Assembly: GCA_947484175.1 (NCBI GenBank)
Contig: CANKOI010000021.1
Span: 1-48,261 of the forward strand
DNA: 48,261 nucleotides
From: Deltaproteobacteria bacterium
GTDB lineage: Bacteria > Myxococcota_A > UBA796 > SXON01
Reading direction: 5' to 3'
This document shows positions 9,403-18,328 of this stretch, in pieces. Made by a program: the position numbers and the translations under genes. The notes under the pieces were generated by a model. It saw only the letters and a list, made by a program, of their open reading frames with translations. It searched no databases and was not told the DNA's origin. How positions within the stretch are numbered: the first letter of the stretch is position 1; the number at the start of each line of letters is the position of its first letter.

Positions 9403-10611
9403 ATGCGTACGGTTTTCTTCGTGGCTCCGTTCCTGATGGAGGCCACCCTGAAGTACATCCAGGCGGCGAACAGCGTGGCCGGCGTGAGGCTGGTGGTGCT
9501 CACGCAGGACTCGGCAGCCAAACTGCCGGCCGGCGCCATGCACTATTCCGTCCGAAACGCGCTCGACCCCGCGTGTCTGGTGGCGGCCTGCCGCGACGTG
9601 ATGCGCCACACGGGTGGCGCGCATCGGGTGATTGGGATTCTCGAGAACGCTCAGGAAACGATCGCGGAGGTGCGCGAGGCCCTCGGGCTTCCAGGGCTGG
9701 GGCTCGCCGCTGCCGGCCGCTTTCGCGACAAGGGCGTGATGAAGCAGGCCCTGCGCGACGCCGGCCTGCCCTGCGCCCGGTACGCCCGCTTGCGCTCTGC
9801 GGCCGACGCTCACCGGTTCATCGCCGAGGTGGGGTTCCCCATCGTGGTGAAGCCGCCCGACGGCGCCGGCTGCAAGGGCACCTACCAGGTGACCGATGCG
9901 GCCAGTCTCGAAACGGCCCTGCGCGACACGCGCCCCAGCCCCCAGAACGAAGTGCTCGCCGAGGAGTTCGTGACCGGCGACGAGTACAGCTTCGACACCA
10001 TCGTGATCGATGGCGTGGTCCGCTTCCACAACATCCTTCGTTACCTGCCGGGCCCGCTCGACGTCACGCGGAACGACTGGGTGCAGTGGTGCACCTTGGC
10101 CCCCCGCGACATCTCCGGCCCGGAGTTCGACAGCATCCGCAAAGTGGGCGTGGCTGCCGTCGAAACGCTCGGTCTCCGCACCGGAATGACGCACATGGAG
10201 TGGTTCCGGCGGCCCGACGGCAGCGCGGTCGTGAGCGAGGTGGGGGCGCGTCCGCCCGGCGCTCAGTTCACCTCGATCATGGGCTACGCCTACGACCGCA
10301 GCCTGTACCATGCGTGGGCCGAGGCGGTGATCAACGAAACGGTGAGCGGCAGGTTCGAGCGAAAGTACGCCGCCGGGTGCGCCTACTTCCGCGGCCCCGG
10401 CCAGGGGCGTGTGGCCCGCATCGACGGCTTGGAGGAGGCCCACCGCATCGTGGGCCCGTACATCGTCGAAGCGAGCATGCCGCGTGTCGGAGCGCCCAAG
10501 GCGGGCGGTTACGAAGGCGAAGGCTTCGCCATCGTGCGCCACCCCGATACCGCCGTTGTTTCCGCAGCGCTCCGCACCCTTATCGAGACCGTCAAGGTCC
10601 GCTACGAGTAG
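9403..10611 (+). CDS. ATP-grasp ligase (first of three)
   Basis: ATP-grasp enzymes activate a carboxylate as acyl-phosphate and join it to an amine or thiol. The 402-residue product has a pre-ATP-grasp domain (about 1-105), then GFPIVVKPPDGAGCKG with the ATP-binding Lys150, AEEFVTGDEYSFD near 187-198, HMEWF at 264-268 and SEVGARPPG at 278-286, the Mg/ATP-binding strand. A C-terminal domain of about 100 residues follows. The same landmarks occur in the next gene and at 24455. The substrate cannot be read from the sequence. The gene follows ftsZ after 45 bp and precedes another ATP-grasp gene by 27 bp. Confidence 0.85.
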   Translation: MRTVFFVAPFLMEATLKYIQAANSVAGVRLVVLTQDSAAKLPAGAMHYSVRNALDPACLVAACRDVMRHTGGAHRVIGILENAQETIAEVREALGLPGLGLAAAGRFRDKGVMKQALRDAGLPCARYARLRSAADAHRFIAEVGFPIVVKPPDGAGCKGTYQVTDAASLETALRDTRPSPQNEVLAEEFVTGDEYSFDTIVIDGVVRFHNILRYLPGPLDVTRNDWVQWCTLAPRDISGPEFDSIRKVGVAAVETLGLRTGMTHMEWFRRPDGSAVVSEVGARPPGAQFTSIMGYAYDRSLYHAWAEAVINETVSGRFERKYAAGCAYFRGPGQGRVARIDGLEEAHRIVGPYIVEASMPRVGAPKAGGYEGEGFAIVRHPDTAVVSAALRTLIETVKVRYE

Positions 10612-10638
10612 CCCCTTCCCCCGACTTCCGGAGTTCCC

Positions 10639-11862
10639 ATGCACGTCCTCTTCATGGCGCCGAATTTTCCGGCCAACCAACGCTTCTTCGTTCGGGCGCT
10701 CCACCAGGCGGGGGCCCGGGTCACCGGCATCGGCGACTCGCCACCAGAATACCTCGACAGCGAGCTCAAGAGCTGGCTCCACGGCTACGAGCACATTGCG
10801 TCGATGGCGAACGAGAGCGCGCTGATCGACTGCGTTCGGAAGATCCAGAAGCGGGAGTGGGTAGACAGGCTGGAGTGCACGGTGGAGGCGATCATGACGC
10901 CGACCGCCGCCGCGCGCGCCGCGTGTACGATCCCCGGCCTCACGCCCGAGCAGGTGAACCTCTGCCGCGACAAGTACGTGATGAAGCAGTTTCTCAGCAG
11001 TCGGGGAATTCCCTGCGCGAGGAACGTAGACGTGGAGTCGCTGGAGGACGCCGCTCGGTTCGTACGGGAGGTGGGCTACCCGGTGATCGTGAAGCCTCGC
11101 GATGGCGCAGGCGCCGCCGGCACCAGCCGCGTGGACAGCGACGATCAGCTCAAGCAGGCGCTCACCGAGGCCGGCTTCGGCGCTCGCCCGGCCAAGGTCA
11201 CGATGGAGGAGTTCATCTCCGGCCACGAAGGGTTCTACGACACCCTCACCGTGAACGGCCAAGTCGTGTTCGAGGCGGTGTGCCACTACTACCCGAACGT
11301 GCTCGACGCGATGCGCAACCGGTGGGTGAACCCCTACGTGATCGTCACCAACCGCATCGACGCTCCCGGCTACGATGAGCTCAAGGTGCTGGGGCGCAAG
11401 GTGGTGAAGGAGCTCGGGCTCCACACCTCTCCCACGCACATGGAGTGGTTCTACGGCGCCAAGGGGCTCTCCTTCTCGGAGATCGGGGCGAGGCCTCCCG
11501 GAGTGCGCTTCTGGGACCTCTACTGCTGGGCCAACGACATGGACCTGTATCTGGAGTGGGCGACCGCGATCACCAAGGGGGAGGCTCAGCCGCGCCCGAG
11601 CCGGCGGTTCTCTGCGAGCCTCCTGTCGCTGCGGCCCAACCAAGACGGCCGCATCCAAGGCTACACGGGCCTCGATGAGGTGCAGCGCGAGATCGGTCCC
11701 TGCATCGGCGAGGTGCACCTGCCCGCGGTGGGGAGCCGAACCGCTTCGGTGAGTGCCGGCTACATGGGGCACGCCTGGATGCACCTGCGGCACCCCGACT
11801 ACGACAAGTGTCGGGAGATCACCGAGTACGTGGCGCGCACCGTGCGCGTGTGGGCCGGCTGA
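10639..11862 (+). CDS. ATP-grasp ligase (second of three)
   Basis: The 407-residue product opens MHVLFMAPNFPANQRFF, very like the third ATP-grasp protein (MNVLFLAPNYPAEMQDF). Landmarks are YPVIVKPRDGAGAAG with Lys152, MEEFISGHEGFYD near 189-201, HMEWF at 267-271 and SEIGARPPG at 280-288. CGGAG, about 5 nt before the ATG, is a good ribosome binding site. Paired ATP-grasp genes can make a two-step peptide-like product or act on two related substrates; which applies here is unknown. The acyltransferase gene begins 17 bp downstream, so the three are probably one transcript. Confidence 0.85.
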   Translation: MHVLFMAPNFPANQRFFVRALHQAGARVTGIGDSPPEYLDSELKSWLHGYEHIASMANESALIDCVRKIQKREWVDRLECTVEAIMTPTAAARAACTIPGLTPEQVNLCRDKYVMKQFLSSRGIPCARNVDVESLEDAARFVREVGYPVIVKPRDGAGAAGTSRVDSDDQLKQALTEAGFGARPAKVTMEEFISGHEGFYDTLTVNGQVVFEAVCHYYPNVLDAMRNRWVNPYVIVTNRIDAPGYDELKVLGRKVVKELGLHTSPTHMEWFYGAKGLSFSEIGARPPGVRFWDLYCWANDMDLYLEWATAITKGEAQPRPSRRFSASLLSLRPNQDGRIQGYTGLDEVQREIGPCIGEVHLPAVGSRTASVSAGYMGHAWMHLRHPDYDKCREITEYVARTVRVWAG

Positions 11863-11879
11863 GCGAAGGGGCGTAGCGG

Positions 11880-12734
11880 GTGGCCAGACCGAACATCGCC
11901 CGGCGCACGGTGCTGTGGTGGTTTCGGCCGCCCACCAGCCCCTTTGTGACCGTGAACTTCAGCGTCGACGCGACCGCTGCGCGCGCCTACCTCGCGGCCC
12001 TTGCGGCCGGCGGTACGCGAGTCACCCTCAACCACCTCGTCGCGGCCTGCATCGCACGCACGTTGGTGGAGCATCCCTCCGCCAACGGCCGAGTGATTGG
12101 GCAGCGCATCGTCACCCACCCCCACGTGGGGCTGGCGATGCCGGTGAACCTCCTCGACCGCCCCGGTCTCGACCGCGAAGTTTCCATGGCCACGGTGGCG
12201 GCGGTGGACGAGATGACCCTCGCGGAGCTGGGCGCGCGCGCGGGGCAGGCGCTCACCGCGGAGCGTGCCGGCAAGTCGGAGTCGCCCCTGATCAAGCACC
12301 TCCTCGGGCTCGGGGAGAAGCTCCCGAGCCTCCTGTTCCGCGCCTGTCTGCGCGTGGTGGACTTCGGCGCGAACACCTCGGTCATCGGCGACTACTTCTT
12401 CCACGCGTACGGCATCACCAGCGCGCTCTCGAACGTGGGCTCCACGGTGAAGCCGATGGAGGGAGTGCTGTTTCGGGGCGCCGACATCCACCTGCCGCCG
12501 CGGCTCTTCCAGGTGGGCACGTTCTGGGGCACCAGTGTCGTGCAGGACGAAGTGGTGCCCGTGGGAGGGGTGCCCGCGGTGCGCCCCATGCTTCCGGTGT
12601 TGTTGCTCTTCGACCACCGCCTCGTAGACGGCGTGCGCGGCTCCCAGCTCGTTCGTTCGTTCGCCGCCGCCTTCCAGAACCCGGAAGAGGCGTTCGGCTC
12701 AGACGCAGGGCGGAGGATTGGGGCGTTGGACTAA
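11880..12734 (+). CDS. Acyltransferase of the 2-oxoacid dehydrogenase E2 fold, without lipoyl domain
   Basis: The 284-residue product is a stand-alone catalytic domain of the chloramphenicol-acetyltransferase / E2 fold. It contains VTLNHLVAACIARTL, HVGLAMPVNLLD and the active-site motif FDHRLVDGV, in which His246 and Asp250 correspond to the catalytic HxxxDG. There is no lipoyl or subunit-binding domain, and no E1 or E3 gene is nearby, so a role in a dehydrogenase complex is unlikely. Acyl transfer from a CoA or carrier thioester to a product of the neighbouring ATP-grasp ligases is a reasonable inference. The start is a GTG. The stop shares 4 nt with the convergent CotH gene. Confidence 0.8.
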   Translation: MARPNIARRTVLWWFRPPTSPFVTVNFSVDATAARAYLAALAAGGTRVTLNHLVAACIARTLVEHPSANGRVIGQRIVTHPHVGLAMPVNLLDRPGLDREVSMATVAAVDEMTLAELGARAGQALTAERAGKSESPLIKHLLGLGEKLPSLLFRACLRVVDFGANTSVIGDYFFHAYGITSALSNVGSTVKPMEGVLFRGADIHLPPRLFQVGTFWGTSVVQDEVVPVGGVPAVRPMLPVLLLFDHRLVDGVRGSQLVRSFAAAFQNPEEAFGSDAGRRIGALD

Positions 12735-14041
12735 ATGCCTTGCCGGTCGCGGAGCCACCCAGGGTACATCTCGATGCGGTAGGTGAGCCGGTCGCGCGCC
12801 TGGCTCACCTCCGACGTGGTGAGTGACACCCCGTCGAGGTTTTTGCGGCTGTCGTCTTGCATCGCCACGGCGCTGAGCACGTGGGCGGCCTCCGCGAAGG
12901 TGGCGATATCCGAGCTCTCGTAGAAGCCCACCGCGTCGCTGAGGGCGCCCCGATAGCGTTCGGGGCAGGTGTCGTCGTAGTAGAGGCAGAACGCCGCCAC
13001 GGAGCCGGTCACGTAGGCGGCGTAGATGGGGGTGGCGGTGTCGAAGCTCTCGTCCATGTCGCCGGGCGTGAACACGAGCCGGTCGTCGTCGGGGTTGAGG
13101 TACGCGAAGAAGCCGCCGAGGTGGAAGGGGTAGCCGCCGCGGTTGCCGGTGGCGATCGAGAGCGTCCACAGGTCGAGGAAGTTCTCCATGTCGATCACTT
13201 CGTCGGCGTCGGCGTAGAAGTCGTCGCCGTGGCCCTGGAGCGCCTTACGCACGTGGTCGAGTGCAGCCTGGTTTCCTGCCCCCGCGGCCAGCTCAAAATG
13301 GGTGAGGCCGGGGCTGGTGAAGTCTGCGGAATCCAGCCCTTCCCACAAGTCGCCGTCGGCATCGTCGTAGTTGTGCTCCACCCAGGTGGCATCGAGCTCC
13401 TCGATGTTCGCGTAGAGCCCTAGGTATACCGGTCCGGCACCGTCTACGCTGAGGTAGACCTGCGCGTAATTGGCCTGCGGCGCGGGCACCCCGGCCTCGC
13501 GCCACAGGTGGTAGCCCACCACCGCGCGCGACATGGACTCGTCGCCCACCATGCTGTCGAAGTTCACCCTTTTGAGCCCGGCGAATCGCCGGCCGTTCTC
13601 GAACTCGTCGAACTTGAGTTTGAGTGAAGGTTTTTCGGACCAGTATTGGAAGGACGCACGCCCCTTGTACTTCAGGCCCACGTTCTCGATCGTCTCGCCG
13701 TTGATGGCCACGCTGGCGGTAACGTAGGAGTAGGTGGGGTTGTCGGGGTTCGCGGCCCGTTCGGCTTCCGCTTCGAGGTCCATCGCGGCCTGATCGGCGG
13801 CGGTGATGGAGATCACGATCTGCTGGATGGATTCGGTGTCGTAGAAGGCTTCGTAGGCCGCTTCGTCGCGTTCCTCGTCGGCCGTGTCGACGGGCTCTCC
13901 GGTGTCCTCGGTGTCTTCGGTGGTGTCGCCCGTGATGACATCGGGCCCAGAGTCGGGGGGTGCGCCGGTATCGCCGGTTTCAGCGGTGTGAGAGCCGGGC
14001 GTTTGGGGGTCGCAGGCCAGCAGCAGCAGAAGCGTCACCAT
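12731..14041 (-). CDS. CotH-type kinase-fold lipoprotein
   Basis: CotH proteins are atypical kinases first known from spore coats and also found as secreted proteins in non-spore-formers. The 436-residue product begins MVTLLLLLAC, a minimal lipoprotein signal with Cys10, then a linker of about 50 residues rich in Asp, Thr, Glu and Gly. The CotH domain follows, with GLKYKGRASF, EKPSLKLKFDEF, KRVNFDSMVGDESMSR, YLGLYANIEELD and TPGDMDESFD, whose Asp residues may bind metal. A Shine-Dalgarno-like GAGAGAA precedes the ATG; an upstream ATG at 14086 would give a longer, more basic signal. The protein is probably exposed on the cell surface. Confidence 0.8.
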   Translation of the reverse strand: MVTLLLLLACDPQTPGSHTAETGDTGAPPDSGPDVITGDTTEDTEDTGEPVDTADEERDEAAYEAFYDTESIQQIVISITAADQAAMDLEAEAERAANPDNPTYSYVTASVAINGETIENVGLKYKGRASFQYWSEKPSLKLKFDEFENGRRFAGLKRVNFDSMVGDESMSRAVVGYHLWREAGVPAPQANYAQVYLSVDGAGPVYLGLYANIEELDATWVEHNYDDADGDLWEGLDSADFTSPGLTHFELAAGAGNQAALDHVRKALQGHGDDFYADADEVIDMENFLDLWTLSIATGNRGGYPFHLGGFFAYLNPDDDRLVFTPGDMDESFDTATPIYAAYVTGSVAAFCLYYDDTCPERYRGALSDAVGFYESSDIATFAEAAHVLSAVAMQDDSRKNLDGVSLTTSEVSQARDRLTYRIEMYPGWLRDRQGI

Positions 14042-14074
14042 TTCTCTCGTGGGCACAGGGCTACAGCATAGCCG

Positions 14075-14081
14075 GGATAGC
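14075..14081 (+). promoter_or_regulatory. GGATARC motif ahead of the transglutaminase gene
   Basis: GGATAGC stands 8 nt before the GTG at 14090, the same sequence and distance as at ruvC. It lies in the 48-bp gap to the divergent CotH gene, which also holds TATGCT (14065-14070, minus strand), a -10 candidate for CotH. Confidence 0.35.
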
Positions 14082-14089
14082 TCCATCGG

Positions 14090-15559
14090 GTGCGCTGGCT
14101 GGTGGTTGCCGAACTCGTCGCGGTCCTCACGCTCGTCGGTTCGTTGGCTTGGCCCTCGAGTCAGGTGCGGTCGGAGGTGGCTCCCATCGACGTGGAGGCG
14201 CTCGCGCTCGGCCCGGCGGCAGAGACATGGACGGGCATCTTCATCGGTGGCGTGCACGTGGGCTACGGAGTGTCCCGGCAGAGCAGCACGGCGGAAGGAG
14301 GAACGCTCTTCGAGGAGCGCTCCAGCTTCGTGCTCGGCGCCATGGGGCAGAGCCAGCAGGTAACGACGGCGAGTACGGCCGTTGCCGATGCGGAGGGGAA
14401 CCTGCGGTCGTTCCACCTCGTGGTCGATACCGTGCAGCGCCTCATCGTGCGGGCCGAGATGCGGGGCGAGGTGCTCCACGCCGAGATCGACATGGGAGGC
14501 GATCCCATCGTGGTGGACGAGCCGATGAGCCCGCCGCCGTCGCTCTTGCAGACCGTGAACGCTCGCCTACGCGGCATGGACATGCGCCCCGGCGACCAGT
14601 TTGAGGTGCCGTTCTTCCAGCCGCTCACGATGACGCCCTCGCGCATGGTCATCACCGTCGAGGCGCCGGAGCTCTTGCCGAACGGCACGGTGGGGCACTG
14701 GGTGCGGCTCGACGGCGGGGGAACCAGCATCCGCCGCCTCGTGGACGAACGGGGGGACACCCTCCGTGAAGAAGGTGCCATGGGGATCAGCACCGTGAGG
14801 ATGACCCGCGAGGACGCCTTGGCGGTGGATGACGTGGAGCCGCCCGACCTCGTGGCGAGCTCCCGCGCGCCGCTCACCGGCTTCATCGACCCGAATCGCC
14901 TCACGGCGCCGCTGGCGCTTCGCCTCTCCGGCATCGAGCCGGAGCGTGTGCCCGACGAGGCCGGACTTCAGGCGCGCAGCGGCAACGTCGTCGTGCTCTC
15001 CGTGCCCCCGCAATCTTCGTGGCCCTTGCTCCCCGTGGTGGGGTCGGGCGACCTCGACGCCACCCTCAGTCTCCCCGTGAACGAAGCGGAGATTCAGGCG
15101 AAGGCGGCGGCCATCGTGGGCAACGCGCCCGATCGCGCGGAGGCCGCGCTTCGGCTCTACCGTTTCGTATACGAGGGTGTGCAGAAGGCGCCCACCATCG
15201 GCATCCCCAACGGATTGCAGGTGTTGCGCACGATGCGTGGGGACTGCAACGAGCACACCGCGCTCTACGTGACCCTCGCGCGCGCGGCGGGCATTCCCAG
15301 TCGGATCGCGGCCGGTGTGGTGTACAGCGCCACGCTGGGTCAGGCGTTCTACTACCACGCTTGGCCCGAGGTGCGGCTCGGGCCCGGCGAGGCCTGGGTG
15401 GCGATCGATCCCACGCTGGGTGAGTTCCCGGCCCACGCCACGCACCTAAAACTGGTCACGGGCGACCTCGACCGGCAGATCGAGCTCATCGGTTCCATCG
15501 GCCGCCTCTCGCTTGAAGTCGTGCCCCTGCCCGCCGCCACGCCGGGCGCGGCGGAATAA
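14090..15559 (+). CDS. Membrane-anchored transglutaminase-like protein
   Basis: The 489-residue product has an N-terminal membrane anchor or signal (about residues 4-22), a long beta-rich region (about 40-325) and a transglutaminase-like cysteine-peptidase domain. The triad is readable as Cys386 (MRGDCNEHTALY), His423 (YYHAWPEV) and Asp440 (VAIDPTLGEF). Such domains act as proteases, amidases or transamidases on surface proteins or peptidoglycan; the substrate is unknown. The start is GTG. The ABC ATPase gene follows 12 bp later, so the two are likely cotranscribed. Confidence 0.85.
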   Translation: MRWLVVAELVAVLTLVGSLAWPSSQVRSEVAPIDVEALALGPAAETWTGIFIGGVHVGYGVSRQSSTAEGGTLFEERSSFVLGAMGQSQQVTTASTAVADAEGNLRSFHLVVDTVQRLIVRAEMRGEVLHAEIDMGGDPIVVDEPMSPPPSLLQTVNARLRGMDMRPGDQFEVPFFQPLTMTPSRMVITVEAPELLPNGTVGHWVRLDGGGTSIRRLVDERGDTLREEGAMGISTVRMTREDALAVDDVEPPDLVASSRAPLTGFIDPNRLTAPLALRLSGIEPERVPDEAGLQARSGNVVVLSVPPQSSWPLLPVVGSGDLDATLSLPVNEAEIQAKAAAIVGNAPDRAEAALRLYRFVYEGVQKAPTIGIPNGLQVLRTMRGDCNEHTALYVTLARAAGIPSRIAAGVVYSATLGQAFYYHAWPEVRLGPGEAWVAIDPTLGEFPAHATHLKLVTGDLDRQIELIGSIGRLSLEVVPLPAATPGAAE

Positions 15560-15571
15560 GGCGACCCCGCG

Positions 15572-16285
15572 ATGATCAGCGCCCGCCAGATTGAGAAGCG
15601 GTACGCCGGCTTCCAAGCTCTTCACCCCCTCGATCTCGACGTTCGGGCCGGGGAGGTGTTCGGCTTTCTGGGCTTGAACGGGGCCGGAAAGACCACGACG
15701 CTCCGCATGTTGGCCGGCGTGCTGCCGCCCACGGCGGGCGAGGTGTACATCAACGGGCTCGATCTCCAGCGCCAGCCGGTGGAGGCGCGCCGGGTGATGG
15801 GCTTCATTCCCGACCGGCCCTACGTGTACGAAAAGCTCACGGCGCGTGAGTTTCTCCAGTTCATCGGCGAGCTGTACGGCATGGAGGGTGCCGAGCTGGA
15901 CCAGCGGATTCAGGAGGTACTCGCCGAGCACGCCCTGCAGGACTGGGCCAACGCCTTGGTGGAGTCGTTCAGCCACGGCATGAAGCAGCGCCTCGTGCTC
16001 TCAGGCGCGCTGCTCCACAACCCGCTCCTCCTCATCGTCGACGAGCCCATGGTGGGCCTCGACCCCAGCGGCGCCCGCCAGATCAAACAGACCTTTCGCG
16101 ACTTCGCGGAACAGGGGCGCACCGTGTTCCTCTCCACCCACACCTTGGCGGTGGCCGCCGAGGTGTGCGACCGGATCGCCATCATCCACCAAGGGCGCAT
16201 CGCCGTGATGGGCACGATCGCGGAGGTGTGCGAGGGCCGCCCGCTGGAGGAGGTGTTCCTCCGCGTCACCGGGAGTGAAGCATGA
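15572..16285 (+). CDS. ABC transporter ATP-binding protein (ABC-2 / export type)
   Basis: The 237-residue ATPase has Walker A GLNGAGKT at 34-41, a Q-loop region, a signature FSHGMKQRL in place of LSGGQ, Walker B LLLIVDEPMVGLDP and the switch histidine in STHTLA. The variant signature FSxGMKQR is usual in ABC-2-type export ATPases. No matching ABC-2 permease is nearby: the gene upstream is a transglutaminase-like protein and the one downstream a lipoprotein starting in its stop codon. The permease may be elsewhere, or the ATPase may serve the transglutaminase-like partner. The function call is firm, the cargo unknown. Confidence 0.9.
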   Translation: MISARQIEKRYAGFQALHPLDLDVRAGEVFGFLGLNGAGKTTTLRMLAGVLPPTAGEVYINGLDLQRQPVEARRVMGFIPDRPYVYEKLTAREFLQFIGELYGMEGAELDQRIQEVLAEHALQDWANALVESFSHGMKQRLVLSGALLHNPLLLIVDEPMVGLDPSGARQIKQTFRDFAEQGRTVFLSTHTLAVAAEVCDRIAIIHQGRIAVMGTIAEVCEGRPLEEVFLRVTGSEA

Positions 16286-16776
16286 GCAGAACGTCGGGAG
16301 CGGTGGTGCTGGCGGTGCTGCTCGGGGGGTGCATGCCGTTCGGCTGGCATCAGGCCAAGCTGTTGGAGGGCAAGTACCGCAGCGGCAGTCCGGGCGAGGG
16401 GTGGTCGTCGGTGGAGCCCGGGGGCGCCGATCATGCGTGGGTCAATCGCGGGGCGGGCGCCTCGCTCTACATCGACTCCAACTGCGGAAGCCGCTTCCAA
16501 GAGGCCCGCACCGTCGACCTGGCTACCGAGCTGGTGGCGGGGCTTCAGGGGGTCACGCAGGACCTTGAGGTGGAGCGCAGCATCGGCCCGCGCAGCGGGG
16601 TGGTGCGCACACACACGGGCCGCCTCGACGGTGTGCCCGTGCGCCTCGGCGTGGCCGTGGTGAACCACGACTGGTGCACCTACGACTTCGTGCTGATCAC
16701 CCCGCTCGGCACCCTCGACGAGCTCTGGCCTGCCTTCGAAGCGGTCCTCGCCGGCTTCGACCCCGTGGCCCCGTGA
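16282..16776 (+). CDS. Predicted lipoprotein of unknown function
   Basis: The 164-residue product begins in an ATGA shared with the ABC ATPase stop. The signal MSRTSGAVVLAVLLGGC ends in a standard lipobox with Cys17. The mature part has the sequence GASLYIDSNCGSRFQEA and a second Cys near DWCTYDF, which may form a disulfide. No family is recognised; it lacks the MCE domain of MlaD. It overlaps mlaE in a GTGA, so it probably belongs to the same membrane-lipid or export operon. Confidence 0.8.
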   Translation: MSRTSGAVVLAVLLGGCMPFGWHQAKLLEGKYRSGSPGEGWSSVEPGGADHAWVNRGAGASLYIDSNCGSRFQEARTVDLATELVAGLQGVTQDLEVERSIGPRSGVVRTHTGRLDGVPVRLGVAVVNHDWCTYDFVLITPLGTLDELWPAFEAVLAGFDPVAP

Positions 16777-17531
16777 GGGCGTTTCGTGCGCTTCTCGCCG
16801 ATGCCGGCGGCGTGGCGGTGCTGTCCGTCCAAGCCTTTTTCGCCTTTTTCCGCTCCCCGATCGAGTGGGCGCCGGTCCTGAACCAACTCGATCACTCCGG
16901 CATCCGCAGCTGGTCGATCACCGCGCTCACTGCGGTGTTCACGGGCATGGTGCTCGCCTTGCAGTTCGCTGTGGGGCTCGAGTCGTACGGCGGCAGCATG
17001 TACACCGGAAAGCTCGTGGCGCTCGGCATCGTACGGGAGTTGGGCCCCACGCTTACGGCGCTACTGGTGGGTGGCCGCGTGGGGAGCGGTTTTGCCGCGG
17101 AGCTGGGCTCGATGGTGGTGAACGAGCAGGTGGACGCGATCCGCGCTCTCGGGGCCGACCCCATCAAAAAGCTGGTGGCGCCGCGGGTGCTCGCTTGCAT
17201 CATCGCGCTGCCGCTCCTGACCATGCTCGCCGACGCCGTGGGACTGTTCGGTGGCCTCTTGATCACGATGCGGGAGGTGGGGGTCACCAGCCAGTTCTTC
17301 TTCACCCAAGTCACCGACACCCTCGGGTTCGTGGACCTGATGCACGGTCTGGCCAAGAGCGTGTTCTTCGGCTACTTCATTGCGATCATCGGGTGTTTTG
17401 TGGGGCTGAACACCACGGGAGGCACCGAAGGCGTGGGCCAGAGTACGACGCGTGCGGTGGTGAACATCTCGATCACCGTGCTGGTGTCGAACTACCTGCT
17501 GTCCACGATCTTTGTGGCGATCTATGGTTGA
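16773..17531 (+). CDS. mlaE: MlaE/YrbE-type ABC permease
   Basis: MlaE is the inner-membrane permease of the MlaFEDB system, which moves phospholipids between the membranes of Gram-negative cells. The 252-residue product has about five membrane segments and the family core ELGPTLTALLVGGRVGSGFAAELGSM followed by NEQVDAIRALGADP. It starts with GTG in the stop codon of the lipoprotein gene and overlaps mlaF by 8 nt. Tight coupling to mlaF supports the assignment. The periplasmic MCE-domain partner MlaD is not encoded next to it. Confidence 0.9.
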   Translation: MRAFRALLADAGGVAVLSVQAFFAFFRSPIEWAPVLNQLDHSGIRSWSITALTAVFTGMVLALQFAVGLESYGGSMYTGKLVALGIVRELGPTLTALLVGGRVGSGFAAELGSMVVNEQVDAIRALGADPIKKLVAPRVLACIIALPLLTMLADAVGLFGGLLITMREVGVTSQFFFTQVTDTLGFVDLMHGLAKSVFFGYFIAIIGCFVGLNTTGGTEGVGQSTTRAVVNISITVLVSNYLLSTIFVAIYG

Positions 17532-18321
17532 GCTCGACCCCGACCCGACAGACGGTGGCGGGGCCACGCCGCTCATCTCGTTCCGGGGTGTGAGGAAGGC
17601 TTTTGGCCCCAAGGTGATCTACGAAGACGCCACGCTCGACGTTTTCGCCGGGGAAACCCTGACCATTCTCGGCGGGTCGGGAACCGGCAAGAGTGTCCTG
17701 ATCAAGATGCTGATCGGGCTCCTCCGGGCCGACGGCGGCAGCATTCAGGCCTTCGGCCAGGAGGTGACCACCCTGCCCGAACGCGGGTTGCTCGACATCC
17801 GTAAGCGCATCGCCATGTTGTTTCAGTCGGCCGCGCTGTTTGACTCGCTCACTGTGGAGCAGAACATCAAATATCCCCTGCGCGAACACCACTGGGGAAC
17901 CGAGCCCGCCATGAACGAACGTGTGGCCGAGGTGCTTGAGATGGTGGGGATGGAGGGCAGCCAGAAGCTCAAGCCCTCCGAGCTGTCGGGCGGCATGCGG
18001 AAGCGGGTGGGGCTCGCGCGCGCCATCGCGATGAAGCCCGAGGTGATCCTCTACGACGAGCCCACCACGGGCCTCGATCCGGTGAACGTCCGCCGCATCA
18101 ACGGGCTGATTCTTTCGCTCCAGGCGCGGTTGGGTGTCACCAGCATCGTCGTCACCCATGACATGGACAGTTGTTTCACGGTGAGCGATCGCATCGCCAT
18201 GCTGTACGAACGCCGCATCGCCTTCGTGGGCACCGCCGAGGCCACCCAGGAGTGCGACATTCCCTACGTTCGTGAGTTCACGCGGGGAGGGAAGGGCACG
18301 CTGGATGCGGATGTGGTGTGA
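17524..18321 (+). CDS. mlaF: MlaF-type ABC ATPase
   Basis: This is the energy subunit for MlaE. The 265-residue product has Walker A GGSGTGKS at 50-57, QSAALFDSLTVEQN as the Q-loop region, signature LSGGMRKRVGLARA, Walker B VILYDEPTTGLDP and the switch histidine in VVTHDMDS. LSGGMRKRV is characteristic of MlaF-like ATPases. The ATG at 17524 inside mlaE is chosen; an earlier GTG at 17512 is less likely. The gene ends 8 bp before the remains of a PIN-domain gene on the opposite strand, where mlaD would normally be expected. Confidence 0.9.
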   Translation: MVELDPDPTDGGGATPLISFRGVRKAFGPKVIYEDATLDVFAGETLTILGGSGTGKSVLIKMLIGLLRADGGSIQAFGQEVTTLPERGLLDIRKRIAMLFQSAALFDSLTVEQNIKYPLREHHWGTEPAMNERVAEVLEMVGMEGSQKLKPSELSGGMRKRVGLARAIAMKPEVILYDEPTTGLDPVNVRRINGLILSLQARLGVTSIVVTHDMDSCFTVSDRIAMLYERRIAFVGTAEATQECDIPYVREFTRGGKGTLDADVV

Positions 18322-18328
18322 GGGCAAG

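Noticed and set aside
8125..11793. A 1222-codon open frame on the minus strand across ftsZ and both ATP-grasp genes
   Set aside because: It is antisense to firmly identified genes, His/Arg/Gly-rich and without any domain; long shadow frames are common in GC-rich DNA.
16282..16776. The lipoprotein before mlaE as a candidate MlaD
   Set aside because: MlaD has an MCE domain and an N-terminal membrane helix; this protein has a cleaved lipoprotein signal and no MCE pattern.
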